Notes: generated by a model not told the origin, from the sequence alone. 32,562 nt of DNA from Gammaproteobacteria bacterium (GCA_028293765.1 JAQGOG010000032.1:1-32562); one strand, 5' to 3'; shown: positions 23,834 through 32,209, counted from the first letter of the stretch. Made by a program: numbers and translations.

Positions 23834-25403
23834 GGTGATGGAAGCGGTCGACGTCGTCATCGTCGGCGCCGGCGCTGCCGGCAGTGTCTATGCCGCGGTG
23901 CTGGCGGAAGCGGGGAAGAGCGTGCTGGTGCTGGAGCGCGGACCGGCCCGGAAGCTGTCCGATCTTTACAGCTCCCAGATCTGGGCCCGGCGGCTCAAGT
24001 GGTCCTCGCCCGAAGTGGTCGAGACCGGTCCGGACACCATCTGGTTCAATTTCAACGCGGGTCGCGGATATGGCGGCGCTGCCATCCATCATTACGCGGT
24101 CTGGCCGCGGATGCACGCCGAGGACTTCCGCGAGAAGTCCCTCTATGGCAAGGGTCTGGACTGGCCATTCGAATACGGGGAGCTGCGCCCGCATTATGAC
24201 AAGGTACAGCGCGACGTAGGCATGTCGGGCGACGCCACGAAGGAGATCTGGCGCCCGCCGGGCGACCCGTATCCGCTGCCGCCGGTGTTGGTCACGAACC
24301 ACGGCAAGGTGCTGGCGCGCGGGTTCGAAGCGCTGAAAATGCATACCGCGCCGATTCCGATGGCGGTGCTGTCGCAGCCGTATAACGGACGTCCGGCGTG
24401 CATCTGGGACGGCTGGTGTGACGCGGGGTGCCCGATCGGCGCGCTGGCGAACCCATTGGTCGTGTATTTCGCGCGTGCTCTGAAGGCCGGCGCCCGTATG
24501 CAGTCCGATTCTGCCGTGTCGCGCGTTCTGACGGATGCCACGGGGGAGAAGGTTACCGGAGTCGAGTACTACACCAGCACCGGCGACAAGGTCATCCAGC
24601 CGGCGTCGGCCGTCGTCCTGTGCGCGTTCACCGTCGAGAATTCCAGAATCCTCCTCAACTCCGCCAATTCGGCGCACCCGCACGGCGTAGGCAACAGCAG
24701 CGGGCTCGTCGGTCGTTACCTGATGGTACATCCGGCGGTGTCGATTTCGGGAATGTTCAACGAGGACATGGAGAATTACAGCGGTGCAACGGGCGGACAG
24801 CTGTTGTGTCAGGACGTTTATCCCAAGAAGAGCGATCCGGGCGGTGCGTTCGGCAGCCGCCAGTGGGAAATCGGCCTGGCACTGAAACCGAACGACCTGC
24901 TCGGGATCGCGATGACCAATCCGACGATCTTCGGCGCCGAGCTGCACAAATTCATGGCTGACGGCGCGCGCTTCATGGGCTCGATGGTTGGTGTCTGCGA
25001 GGACCAGCCGGTCCGGGACAACCGCATCGAACCCGACACGAAGCAGGATCGCTTCGGAATGCCGCTCGCACGCATCGTCTACAAGCAGAGCGACGACGGC
25101 CGCAAGCTGTGGCAGACGGCAGCGGCGGAGGGAGTGAAGATTTTCAAGGCAGCCGGCGCTCGCGATGCGTGGCCCGGACCTCCGGCCGGACAGCACATCA
25201 TGGGGGGCACCATTCTCGGCACCGACAGGACGAACTCGGTGTTGAACGCCACGTCGCAGAGCCATGACGTGCAGAACCTGTTCGTCGGCGGGCCCGGGAC
25301 GTTTCCCACGAGCTCATCGGTGAATTCGACCTTCACGGTCCATGCGGTGGCCATGAAGGGTGCGCACCATCTGGTGGGCAACTGGTCGAGCCTGAAGGGT
25401 TGA
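23826..25403 (+). CDS. GMC-family FAD oxidoreductase (gluconate-2-DH-like large subunit)
   Basis: 525 residues. The N-terminal FAD motif VVIVGAGAAGSVYAAVLAEAG is at 10-30 with LVLERG following. The middle has WDGWCDAGCPIGALANP, and the active-site end has His457 in GQHIMGGT and Asn500 in SVNSTFT. It oxidises an alcohol or sugar hydroxyl, passing electrons to an acceptor. It has no signal of its own and should ride out with the Tat-bearing small subunit. An ATG at 23838 is a possible later start. It is followed by a TonB receptor, esterase and permease in the same direction. The substrate is not known. Confidence 0.92.
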   Translation: MDKVMEAVDVVIVGAGAAGSVYAAVLAEAGKSVLVLERGPARKLSDLYSSQIWARRLKWSSPEVVETGPDTIWFNFNAGRGYGGAAIHHYAVWPRMHAEDFREKSLYGKGLDWPFEYGELRPHYDKVQRDVGMSGDATKEIWRPPGDPYPLPPVLVTNHGKVLARGFEALKMHTAPIPMAVLSQPYNGRPACIWDGWCDAGCPIGALANPLVVYFARALKAGARMQSDSAVSRVLTDATGEKVTGVEYYTSTGDKVIQPASAVVLCAFTVENSRILLNSANSAHPHGVGNSSGLVGRYLMVHPAVSISGMFNEDMENYSGATGGQLLCQDVYPKKSDPGGAFGSRQWEIGLALKPNDLLGIAMTNPTIFGAELHKFMADGARFMGSMVGVCEDQPVRDNRIEPDTKQDRFGMPLARIVYKQSDDGRKLWQTAAAEGVKIFKAAGARDAWPGPPAGQHIMGGTILGTDRTNSVLNATSQSHDVQNLFVGGPGTFPTSSSVNSTFTVHAVAMKGAHHLVGNWSSLKG

Positions 25404-25458
25404 AGTCGACTTGGAGGGCTAACTGTGCGGCAGGGCACCGCGCACGGTGTCGGATGTT

Positions 25459-25476
25459 GGCGCGGATGGCGCGGAT
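25459..25476 (+). repeat. Tandem 9-bp direct repeat GGCGCGGAT
   Basis: Two perfect adjacent copies in the 160-base gap between the GMC gene and the TonB receptor. They could be half-sites for an activator or simple slippage; nothing else in the gap is recognised apart from the ribosome site GGGGAG before 25564. Confidence 0.35.
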
Positions 25477-25563
25477 TCGAAGGACAAACGAAAGGGAGGC
25501 GGAGCGGCGGATGGGGGGAGCGGCTCCAGTAATGAACCATAAATTATTTTCGGGGAGATCGCG

Positions 25564-28023
25564 ATGCTTCGGCAGCTCCATCGTTTCTGGATATTCACCT
25601 TCGCGCTGAGCGTTCTGGCAGCTGGACCCAATGCACTGGCGGCTGCCGCGGCTGCCGGCGAGGCCGCCGACGCCGACGCGGGCGGTCTTCAAGAGGTCAT
25701 CGTCAGCGCCACCCGGCGCGAGGAAAACCTGCAGAAGGTGCCGATGTCCATCGAGAGCTTCACCGGCGATCAGATGGAGGCCAGGGGCATCCAGCGCCTG
25801 CAGGATGTCATCGCGAGCGTGCCCAACCTGCTCGTCAGCGCCGGCCCCAGCGGCTCTTCCAATCCGGTCTTCGCCATTCGGGGCATTCCCAACGCCGGCG
25901 TGTTCGTGGACGGTGTCTTCCAGCAAAGCCCCATCGGCCTCACTTATCGCAGCACGCTCGAGCTCGATCACGTGGAAGTGTTGCGCGGGCCGCAAGGGAC
26001 ACTGTTCGGCCGCGACACCACCGGCGGCGCGATAAGACTCTTTACCAAGGCTCCCGCCGATGAGTTCGGAGTGCGCGCGGAAGCGACGGTCGGCAGTTAC
26101 AATCGTCACGACGTGGGCCTCAACGCCGATATCCCTATCATCGATCACGTACTGCTGTCGAAGATCAGCGTCGGCGAGTCGGACGTCGGCGGCTATGTGC
26201 GCAGCCTCACCGTCGACCGCTCGTTCGGCGACGACAAGCAGCAGGATCTGCGCGTCGATCTTCTCTGGAAGCCGACCGATTCCCTGAAGATCCGTTTGAA
26301 CGGCGAACGCTTCAACGAGACGGGCACGCAGGCCAACTACACAATGCGCATCATCGATTCGGGTCCGCCGGGCGACAATCCCCCGGGACCGGGCTTCGGC
26401 TTTCAGGTGCCGAATCATGAATACTATGAAGTCCTCGGCATCCCGTACAACTGCCACACCGACGTGGCGGGCTGTCCGGGTGGCGAGGTCGGTCGGTGGC
26501 AGACGAAGGCCAATTTCACCGCGGGTCCCGGCCTCATCGTCAACCAGCGCGTCGCCAACCTCCACGTCGACTGGAACATCACCGACAACATCAGCCTTGC
26601 CTCGATCAGCTCGTACAGCAGCCAGACGAACTGGAACTACGAGAATTTCTCCAATTCCGACGTGCAGTTCTTCTCGCAGGGTACCTACCAGCGCCGCTAC
26701 GGCTGGTCGGAGGAGCTCCAGCTCACGGGCCACGAAGGCCCGTTCAGCTGGCTGGCAGGCTTCTACGCCTACAACGACACCAACGAGGCGCATTTCATGC
26801 GCTGGGCCTTCTGGGAATTCCAGCAGCCGAAGCATCTGAATGCCCCGTTGAATTTCGCGGACGTGCAGGCATCCCCGGCCTGCACCTCGTGGACTCCCGC
26901 CAGCGGACTCATCCCCTGCATCATGGTGCCGGCATCGAGCGAGACGCTCACCGGCACCGGCACAGAGGTGAAGTCGTACTTCGGCGAGATCAACTACCAG
27001 ATCACGCATTCGCTCAAGGCCACTTTTGGTGCCCGCTATCACCGGCAGACCAACAGCAATTGGAACTACGGCTTTGCCGCCAATACGGCGCGCCAGACGA
27101 ACATCCCGGGCCAGCTTCCCGGCGGCGATATCCTGGCCAGCACCGGGCGTTCGCAGAACGTGAGCCAGGTGTTCACGAAGCCCACGTATCATTTCGCCCT
27201 GACCAACGACTTCACCGACCATTTCATGGGTTACCTCAACTTCTCGCAGGGCTACAACGCCGGCGGCAATTCGCGCATCGCCTTGCCGGAAATCGATCCG
27301 GTGACCCACGCCCCGATCGAATACGACCAACCCTACAAGCCGGAAACGATCAACAACTACGAAATCGGCGTGAAGACGGACTGGCTGGAGCACCGGCTGC
27401 GGGCGAACCTCACGTACTTCCTGATCGATTGGAAGGATATCCAGGTCAGCGGCACGGTGCACGATCCCTTTACGGGCATCGAGCTGCCCACGTTCCTCAT
27501 CCAGAACGAGGCCGCCGCACGGGCTACCGGCGTAGAGCTGGGCCTCACCGCTGCGCCCGACGAGCACTGGCTGTTCAACTTCGACCTGGGGACGCTGCAT
27601 ACCTACTACACCGACATATTGCCCGGGGCGACGAACGAGATCACCAAGAGCAGCAAGTTCGGCCAGGCGCCCCGGCTGCAGTACTCGATCGGCGCGCAGT
27701 ACAGCATGACCGTGAAGAACTACGGGATCATGGCCCGTGTCGACGACAACTTCACGTCGGGCTACAACAGGAGCTACGTGCCGGGCGACCAGAGCACCAC
27801 CTACACGGGCGACACCTGGGAACAGCATGGCTTTGCGCTGCTCGCCGCCCGTCTGACTCTGCGGTCCCCGGACGGCAAGTATGAGTTGTCGGCTTTCGGC
27901 ACCAACCTCCTGAACAAGATCTACCTCACCGGCGGATTCTTCAGCCCGCTGCTGCAGGTGGATGACGGCACGATCGGGCGCCCCCGCGAGTTCGGCTTGA
28001 AGTTGAAGGTATTCCTGCAGTAA
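25564..28023 (+). CDS. TonB-dependent outer-membrane receptor
   Basis: 819 residues. The signal peptide ends near residue 27-30 and the TonB box region is LQEVIVSATRR (42-52). The plug contains AIRGIPNAGVFVDGVF and VEVLRGPQGTLFGRDTTGG, followed by a full barrel ending in LKLKVFLQ. Close relatives of this Pico/'EVIVSATRREENLQ' class abound in sphingomonads and Steroidobacter-like bacteria that degrade steroids, terpenoids and aromatics. The ATG has GGGGAG five bases upstream. It is followed by a perfect 13-bp hairpin, then the esterase and NCS1 permease, so it likely feeds ligand to those enzymes. The ligand is unknown. Confidence 0.93.
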   Translation: MLRQLHRFWIFTFALSVLAAGPNALAAAAAAGEAADADAGGLQEVIVSATRREENLQKVPMSIESFTGDQMEARGIQRLQDVIASVPNLLVSAGPSGSSNPVFAIRGIPNAGVFVDGVFQQSPIGLTYRSTLELDHVEVLRGPQGTLFGRDTTGGAIRLFTKAPADEFGVRAEATVGSYNRHDVGLNADIPIIDHVLLSKISVGESDVGGYVRSLTVDRSFGDDKQQDLRVDLLWKPTDSLKIRLNGERFNETGTQANYTMRIIDSGPPGDNPPGPGFGFQVPNHEYYEVLGIPYNCHTDVAGCPGGEVGRWQTKANFTAGPGLIVNQRVANLHVDWNITDNISLASISSYSSQTNWNYENFSNSDVQFFSQGTYQRRYGWSEELQLTGHEGPFSWLAGFYAYNDTNEAHFMRWAFWEFQQPKHLNAPLNFADVQASPACTSWTPASGLIPCIMVPASSETLTGTGTEVKSYFGEINYQITHSLKATFGARYHRQTNSNWNYGFAANTARQTNIPGQLPGGDILASTGRSQNVSQVFTKPTYHFALTNDFTDHFMGYLNFSQGYNAGGNSRIALPEIDPVTHAPIEYDQPYKPETINNYEIGVKTDWLEHRLRANLTYFLIDWKDIQVSGTVHDPFTGIELPTFLIQNEAAARATGVELGLTAAPDEHWLFNFDLGTLHTYYTDILPGATNEITKSSKFGQAPRLQYSIGAQYSMTVKNYGIMARVDDNFTSGYNRSYVPGDQSTTYTGDTWEQHGFALLAARLTLRSPDGKYELSAFGTNLLNKIYLTGGFFSPLLQVDDGTIGRPREFGLKLKVFLQ

Positions 28024-28038
28024 TTGTCCCTGCCCAAA

Positions 28039-28072
28039 GGCGGCGGTGCGTGGGACGAAACGCACCGCCGCC
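28039..28072 (+). terminator. Perfect 13-bp GC hairpin after the TonB receptor
   Basis: GGCGGCGGTGCGT (28039-28051) and its exact inverse (28060-28072) close an 8-base loop, starting 16 bases after the receptor stop. There is no T-run, so readthrough into the esterase is possible. The structure may set a lower level for downstream genes or protect the receptor mRNA 3' end. Confidence 0.6.
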
Positions 28073-28108
28073 GGCGGGTCCTTCAGTCATCGCGAGAGGC
28101 AGACAGTC

Positions 28109-29092
28109 TTGAAAATGTCCCACCTGAACTATGGCCTGCTCACAGTCTGCGCCGCACTGGGTCTGTCGAGCAGCGGCGTCGCTCAGGAGAGCAAGCTCGC
28201 CAAGCTCTCACACGTCCACATCGGGGGCGCGCTGTCGTACTCGCCTTACACGTTCACGCACCAGGTGTGGTATCGGGATATCGTTTACGACAAGTTCGCG
28301 AAGGACACTCAGTACACGAGCCTCGACGTCTACGTCGCGGATCCTGTGGTTCAGGCCTCACCCGTCATGGTGTGGGTACACGGCGGGGGCTTGCGGATGG
28401 GGGATAAGGCGTCGTCAAAGGACCTGGCTTCGAAGCCGGAGTACTTCACGAGCAAGCTCGGCTACATCCTGGTCAGCGTCAATTATCGGCTCCTGCCGGA
28501 AGGCCTGTATCCGACGAACGTCCAGGACGTGGCGGATGCGCTCGCCTGGGTTCACAGCAATATCGCCGACTTTGGCGGCGACCCGAACCAGATCTTCCTG
28601 CTCGGTCATTCCGCGGGTGCGCAGCTCGTGGCGCAGGTGTCGACGGATGAGGCGTTTTTGCGCAAGGCAGGCAAGGATCTCAACATCCTGAAAGGGGTCA
28701 TCGGGATCGAGGGCGGCTACGGAGTCATCGGGGCGGATGGCGATACCCAGCGACTGGCAGCGAACTACGGGCCGCGATGGCAGAAGGCGCTCGCCGCCGC
28801 AAACGTCAAGGCGGGTAAGGGCATAGCACCGTTCCTGCTGCTACACGTTGCGGGTGGCTCACCGATGGTCGCCGATAGCGAGTACCAGGCGCTGGGGTTC
28901 GCTAAAGCGCTTGAGTCCGCGGGAATACGGGCGGATGTCGTGTCGTTGGATCATGTGGAGCATTTCGGGGCCAACGAGCGCCTCGGGCAGTCCGGTGACG
29001 TCACGACGGCCTCGCTCGAGAGGTTCCTGGCATCGATCCCCGGCAAGAAGCGGGCGCCGCATTGGACGGCCGGATCGCTGCCTAAATTCTAG
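28109..29092 (+). CDS. Secreted alpha/beta hydrolase (carboxylesterase/lipase type)
   Basis: About 327 residues with a probable signal peptide (MSHLNYGLLTVCAALGLSSSGVAQ). The oxyanion motif HGGG is at 91-94, with nucleophile Ser168 in GHSAG and a C-terminal His in DHVEHFG near 290. This is the hormone-sensitive lipase / BD-FAE-like esterase group acting on acyl or carbamoyl esters. TTG at 28109 has GAGAGG at optimal distance; the ATG at 28115 is the alternative, while the longer frame back to 28046 overlaps the hairpin. It sits between a TonB receptor and an NCS1 permease, suggesting periplasmic trimming of an imported ester before inner-membrane uptake. That order of events is inference. Confidence 0.88.
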   Translation: MKMSHLNYGLLTVCAALGLSSSGVAQESKLAKLSHVHIGGALSYSPYTFTHQVWYRDIVYDKFAKDTQYTSLDVYVADPVVQASPVMVWVHGGGLRMGDKASSKDLASKPEYFTSKLGYILVSVNYRLLPEGLYPTNVQDVADALAWVHSNIADFGGDPNQIFLLGHSAGAQLVAQVSTDEAFLRKAGKDLNILKGVIGIEGGYGVIGADGDTQRLAANYGPRWQKALAAANVKAGKGIAPFLLLHVAGGSPMVADSEYQALGFAKALESAGIRADVVSLDHVEHFGANERLGQSGDVTTASLERFLASIPGKKRAPHWTAGSLPKF

Positions 29093-29128
29093 CGAGGGGT
29101 CGGGTGCACGAGCGGCGAGGTGGGCATG

Positions 29129-30562
29129 ATGACTCAGAAGATCGACAATATTGCGGAGCGCATGGACGACCATGCGCTCGAGCGCGTGCCGGACGCACAG
29201 CGCACCGGATGGCTCAAACTGTCCTGGAATACAGCTGGGATTGTCACGACGCTCGTGCAGATGTTTTTCGGGGCTCTCGTATCGTTCGTCGCCGGACTCC
29301 ATATCGCGATCGTGAGCGGCATCTTCGTGACCCTCGTCGGCGCTGCTCTCGGGTGGGCAGTCGGCAATGTGGGGACGCAGACCGGCTTCTCCTCCACGCT
29401 CATCACGCGAGAGTACGGGCTTGGCACGCGCGGTTCGTGTCTGGCGTCGCTGATCCTCGGATTCATGATCATCGGCTTCCTGGCGATCGAAAATGCATTG
29501 CTTTACAACGGCATGCTGTTCTTCTTCGACCTGCCCGATACCCTCCTGTGGAAGGTCGTTATATACGGTGTCTTCACGGTTGGCTGGATCGTGCTGACCG
29601 CATTCGGATTCGAGCTCGTGGCGAAGGTGTCTTCGATCGCGCTGCTGGCCTTCCTGGCGCTGCTCGCCTGGATGCTGTTGCGGATCGTCGCGCACTCGTC
29701 CCAGGCGGCGGGCGCGCTGCTGTCGTTCGGCCCGCAGATGCCAGCGCAAGCGCTCGCTGGCATGGGCATCACATCGACGTGGGATGCCTACGTCTTCTGC
29801 ATCAACGTTCTGATCGGTTCCGCCGGCGCGCTCGCCCTCGTGGACGCGGATTTCGGGCGTTATGCCCGGACGTCGCGGGACATCGGGCTGGCCGCCCTGA
29901 CAGGCAACGTGGCCATGTCGATCGTCATGCTTTCCATTGGCGGGATCGTGATGTACGCGGGCTTCGACTCCGTCGTGAATTATTTTACGCACGTGCGCGG
30001 CTTGCCGGAGGCCCAGGCGCAAGCCCTGGCGCTCGCAAGCCCCAGCAGCATCGCGTCGACGTTCATCCTATTCGGCGGCGCCGTAGGGGCTGTTCTGATG
30101 CTCCTGGCGCAATCGAAGGCGCAGGTGCTCAACACCTACAGCGGCTCGCTCGCGCTGGCGAATTTCTCCGACGCCGTGTTTGGCTGGCGCCCGGGACGGT
30201 TCGTGTTCGTGGTAGTGGCGAATGCGATCGGCCTCGTCATGCTGTATGGGAAACTGCTCGCCCTGGTGAACTCCTGGATCACGATCCTGGGAGTGCTCAC
30301 GACGAGTCTCGCGGGTGTGGTGGTCGCAGACTTCTATATTGTCAGGGGCAACAGGCCGCAGTTGGCGGGCGCCGTGCGTCAGCCGGAAGCCTTCAACTGG
30401 GCCGGGATCGTCACCATCCTGGTGGGAAGCGGCCTGGCGCACTACGTCATGCAGGGGATCGTAAGGATCGAGTTCTTCACCTCGCTCGTCGTCTCACTCG
30501 TTCTCTACCCGGTGTTGCGACTCGCGGTGTTTCGTCGCCCCGCAGCCGCTTCCGCGGCTTAG
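29129..30562 (+). CDS. NCS1-family permease (cytosine permease-like)
   Basis: About 477 residues and 12 hydrophobic helices. Recognisable NCS1 features are VGTQTGFSSTLITREYGLGTRGS in the early part, the loop VDADFGRYAR in the place of the substrate-gate Asp-x-x-Arg-Tyr, and VVVADFYIVRGNRP late in the chain. It is only distantly similar to the permease at 3820-5259 and looks closer to CodB-type cytosine permeases. GAGGTG lies 6 bases before the ATG at 29129; a GTG at 29120 and an ATG at 29126 are alternatives. It starts 36 bases after the esterase and probably shares its mRNA. A nitrogen-ring substrate released by the esterase is a reasonable guess. Confidence 0.87.
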   Translation: MTQKIDNIAERMDDHALERVPDAQRTGWLKLSWNTAGIVTTLVQMFFGALVSFVAGLHIAIVSGIFVTLVGAALGWAVGNVGTQTGFSSTLITREYGLGTRGSCLASLILGFMIIGFLAIENALLYNGMLFFFDLPDTLLWKVVIYGVFTVGWIVLTAFGFELVAKVSSIALLAFLALLAWMLLRIVAHSSQAAGALLSFGPQMPAQALAGMGITSTWDAYVFCINVLIGSAGALALVDADFGRYARTSRDIGLAALTGNVAMSIVMLSIGGIVMYAGFDSVVNYFTHVRGLPEAQAQALALASPSSIASTFILFGGAVGAVLMLLAQSKAQVLNTYSGSLALANFSDAVFGWRPGRFVFVVVANAIGLVMLYGKLLALVNSWITILGVLTTSLAGVVVADFYIVRGNRPQLAGAVRQPEAFNWAGIVTILVGSGLAHYVMQGIVRIEFFTSLVVSLVLYPVLRLAVFRRPAAASAA

Positions 30563-30568
30563 GAGCCG
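30548..30568 (+). repeat. Hairpin spanning the permease stop codon
   Basis: GCGGCT and AGCCGC flank the TAGG that contains the stop, giving a 6-bp stem with a tetraloop. No T-run follows. It is a possible 3' structure of the permease message and nothing more can be said. Confidence 0.3.
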
Positions 30569-30599
30569 CAACCCGTACAGGTCCTCTCTTTTCGGTGGT

Positions 30600-30757
30600 A
30601 AAGAGAAATGTTGAGGTATAAAGTAGTTTCGGACCGGGATGGAAGCCAACATCGAGTGGCGGGGCCGGGCCGTCGCGGCCGTGCGCGGACGGGATACTCC
30701 TGTGCGGCAGACGGATTGCAGCGCAGCCCGGTAGGGCGACAATGCGTCATGGCGGGA
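30600..30757 (+). ncRNA. Structured leader upstream of a terminator (unassigned RNA)
   Basis: The 158 bases before the terminator are noncoding and foldable. The best element is 30710-30748. GACG (30710-30713) pairs with CGTC (30745-30748), ATTG (30715-30718) with CAAT (30740-30743), and GCCC (30726-30729) with GGGC (30734-30737) around a GGTA loop. I do not recognise a known riboswitch; guanidine-I, -II and -III, cobalamin, TPP, glycine and SAM patterns were looked for and not found. TATAAA near 30617 may be a -10. It may be an attenuating leader or the 3' part of a small RNA. Confidence 0.45.
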
Positions 30758-30780
30758 ACGCCTCCGGGGGGCGTTTTTTT
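30757..30780 (+). terminator. Intrinsic terminator just before the secreted-protein gene
   Basis: AACGCC (30757-30762) pairs with GGCGTT (30770-30775), and a run of seven T (30774-30780) follows, a classical intrinsic terminator. It ends only 27 bases before the next start codon, whose ribosome site is at 30794-30800. The downstream gene must therefore be read through it or start within a few bases, which favours an attenuator role. Confidence 0.85.
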
Positions 30781-30807
30781 CGAATGAATCCAAAGAGAGG
30801 CGTACCA

Positions 30808-31764
30808 ATGACCGTGTGCAAGTCCACTGTCCGCTCAGCGGCGGTGTTGTTCGTAGCGTCGGTGCTCGGTTCGTCGTTCGCGCTCGCGCAGGCGATTGCG
30901 CCCAAGGCGATGCAGAAGGACGTCAGCGCCGGCGCCCTGGCGGCGGAAAAAGCGAAGATGGAAGAGCTCGGGCGCAAGTACAAAAGCGCCACCGAGATGT
31001 TCGAGGCCTTGAAGAAGGAGGCCAACGGCGGCAAGCCGATTACGTGGCAGAACGTGCCGGACTGGAGCGGCATCTACGTCAGGACTAAAGGCGGCACCGC
31101 GTTCGATCCGGACGGACCGCCGCAGGGGCAGACGCCGCTCGCGAAGTTCACTCCGGAATACAAGGCAAAGCTGGCGAAGACGGTCCTCGACCGCAAGAAC
31201 GGCATCGAGTACGACCCCTTGAGCCAGTGCAACTCGCCGACTTACCCGCGCTGGCTTGATCTGCCGTTCATGCGGGAGTTCATCGTAACTCCCAACCAGA
31301 CGACCATGATCGCGGAAGCGTTCAACAGCATACGCAGGGTCTACACCGACGGCCGCGGGCACGTGCCGGTCGAGGATCAGTTTCCGACGGAGACCGGCGA
31401 TTCCGTCGGCTTCTGGGACGGCAACCGGCTGATCGTCCATACGAACCAGTCGATGGCGCATATGTATGAGCGTGCGCAGGGGTGGTACAGCGACGCGGTC
31501 GAGGGTGTCGAGATCTGGCACAAGATCGACGCCAAGACGCTCGTCGCGAACGTCTGGATCTACGATCCGCCGGCCCTGATCGAGCCGTGGTACACCCGCC
31601 AGAGCTATTCGAGGCTCGAGAATCCCGACAAGCGCCTGCGCATCAACAACTGGTCCTGCAAAGGCAATCCCAACAACGATGTCTACGAGACGAAGGAAGG
31701 CGGGTCCCAGCATGGGGATTTCACCTTCACCAAGAAAGACAAGGCGCAGGAGAAGTCGAAATGA
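30808..31764 (+). CDS. Secreted conserved protein of unknown function
   Basis: About 318 residues. A signal peptide ends at about FALAQ (28), a short coiled Lys/Glu-rich segment follows (AEKAKMEELGRKYKSATEMFEALKKE is its span), then a mature domain with WQNVPDWSGIYVR, SQCNSPTYPRWLDLPFMREF, VEDQFPTETGDSVGFWDGN and RQSYSRLENPDKRLRINNW. I know this pattern only as an unnamed periplasmic protein that travels with DUF6152 genes near TonB receptors. AGAGAGG precedes the ATG at 30808; the upstream in-frame ATG at 30742 lies within the RNA hairpin and terminator and is rejected. The stop overlaps the DUF6152 start. Possibly a ligand-binding or hydrolytic periplasmic protein; no catalytic motif is evident. 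Confidence 0.8.
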   Translation: MTVCKSTVRSAAVLFVASVLGSSFALAQAIAPKAMQKDVSAGALAAEKAKMEELGRKYKSATEMFEALKKEANGGKPITWQNVPDWSGIYVRTKGGTAFDPDGPPQGQTPLAKFTPEYKAKLAKTVLDRKNGIEYDPLSQCNSPTYPRWLDLPFMREFIVTPNQTTMIAEAFNSIRRVYTDGRGHVPVEDQFPTETGDSVGFWDGNRLIVHTNQSMAHMYERAQGWYSDAVEGVEIWHKIDAKTLVANVWIYDPPALIEPWYTRQSYSRLENPDKRLRINNWSCKGNPNNDVYETKEGGSQHGDFTFTKKDKAQEKSK

Positions 31765-32150
31765 AGAGAGTCGCCGTCATGGCCTGTGTGGCCGCCACGA
31801 CGATGGCGGTGTCCGCGGCTTTCGCGCACCACTCGGCGAGCATGTTCGAGCCCACGAAGACCGTCACGCTCATGGGCGTCGTGAAGGAGTTCCAGTACAC
31901 CAATCCGCACTCGTGGCTGATCGTCAACGTGACGGGTACCGATGGCACGGTCACGGCCTGGGGCTTCGAGGCTGAGGGTCCCAGCACGCTGTTGCGCGCC
32001 GGAATCCGCAAGAGCGATCTGTCACCCGGGACGAAGCTGACCATCACCGGGCACCCGATGCGCGACGGCCGGTCCGCCGCCACGTGGATCAAGGCGGTGC
32101 GGGCGGACGGCAAGGTGTTCGATCCGCACGCTCCCGGCGAGCGATATTAG
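31761..32150 (+). CDS. DUF6152 family secreted protein
   Basis: 129 residues. The signal peptide ends at AAFA, with mature HHSASMFEPTKTVTLMGVVKEF, then TNPHSWLIVNV, WGFEAEGPSTLLRAGI and a late GHPMRDGRSAATW. These phrases are characteristic of DUF6152, a small beta-barrel periplasmic family with an N-terminal His pair that might bind metal. The ATG at 31761 overlaps the previous stop (ATGA), so it is translationally coupled to the secreted protein. A GC hairpin (32192-32209) follows. The function is unknown; the family is common next to secreted unknowns and TonB receptors. Confidence 0.85.
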   Translation: MKRVAVMACVAATTMAVSAAFAHHSASMFEPTKTVTLMGVVKEFQYTNPHSWLIVNVTGTDGTVTAWGFEAEGPSTLLRAGIRKSDLSPGTKLTITGHPMRDGRSAATWIKAVRADGKVFDPHAPGERY

Positions 32151-32191
32151 TGGCGGCAGGAGCGTAAAAGCGCGGGTCGTAAGCGGAGTGC

Positions 32192-32209
32192 GGGCGCGCG
32201 CTGGCGCCC
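32192..32209 (+). terminator. GC hairpin after the DUF6152 gene
   Basis: GGGCGC (32192-32197) and GCGCCC (32204-32209) form a 6-bp stem with a 6-base loop, about 40 bases after the stop. No T-run follows. It plausibly marks the operon end. The rest of the 214-base gap to the next gene shows no recognised element. Confidence 0.35.

Noticed and set aside
23805..25265. 486-codon minus-strand frame opposite the GMC oxidoreductase
   Set aside because: Opposite a gene with clear FAD and active-site motifs; no recognisable protein features.
25333..28065. Long minus-strand open frame of 910 codons opposite the TonB receptor
   Set aside because: It mirrors a well-supported receptor on the plus strand, shows no domain, and has Arg/Val/Gly-biased composition typical of antisense frames in GC-rich genes.
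29104..30621. 505-codon plus-strand frame overlapping the NCS1 permease
   Set aside because: Out of frame with the permease and lacks hydrophobic helices or motifs; the permease frame is clearly the real one.
30600..30757. Second guanidine-type or cobalamin riboswitch before the 30808 gene
   Set aside because: I looked for the ykkC blocks, the ACGR hairpins of mini-ykkC, ykkC-III and the B12 box; none is present.
30742..30807. N-terminal extension of the secreted protein to ATG 30742
   Set aside because: It falls inside the RNA hairpin and terminator; the ATG at 30808 has a ribosome site and starts a clean signal peptide.
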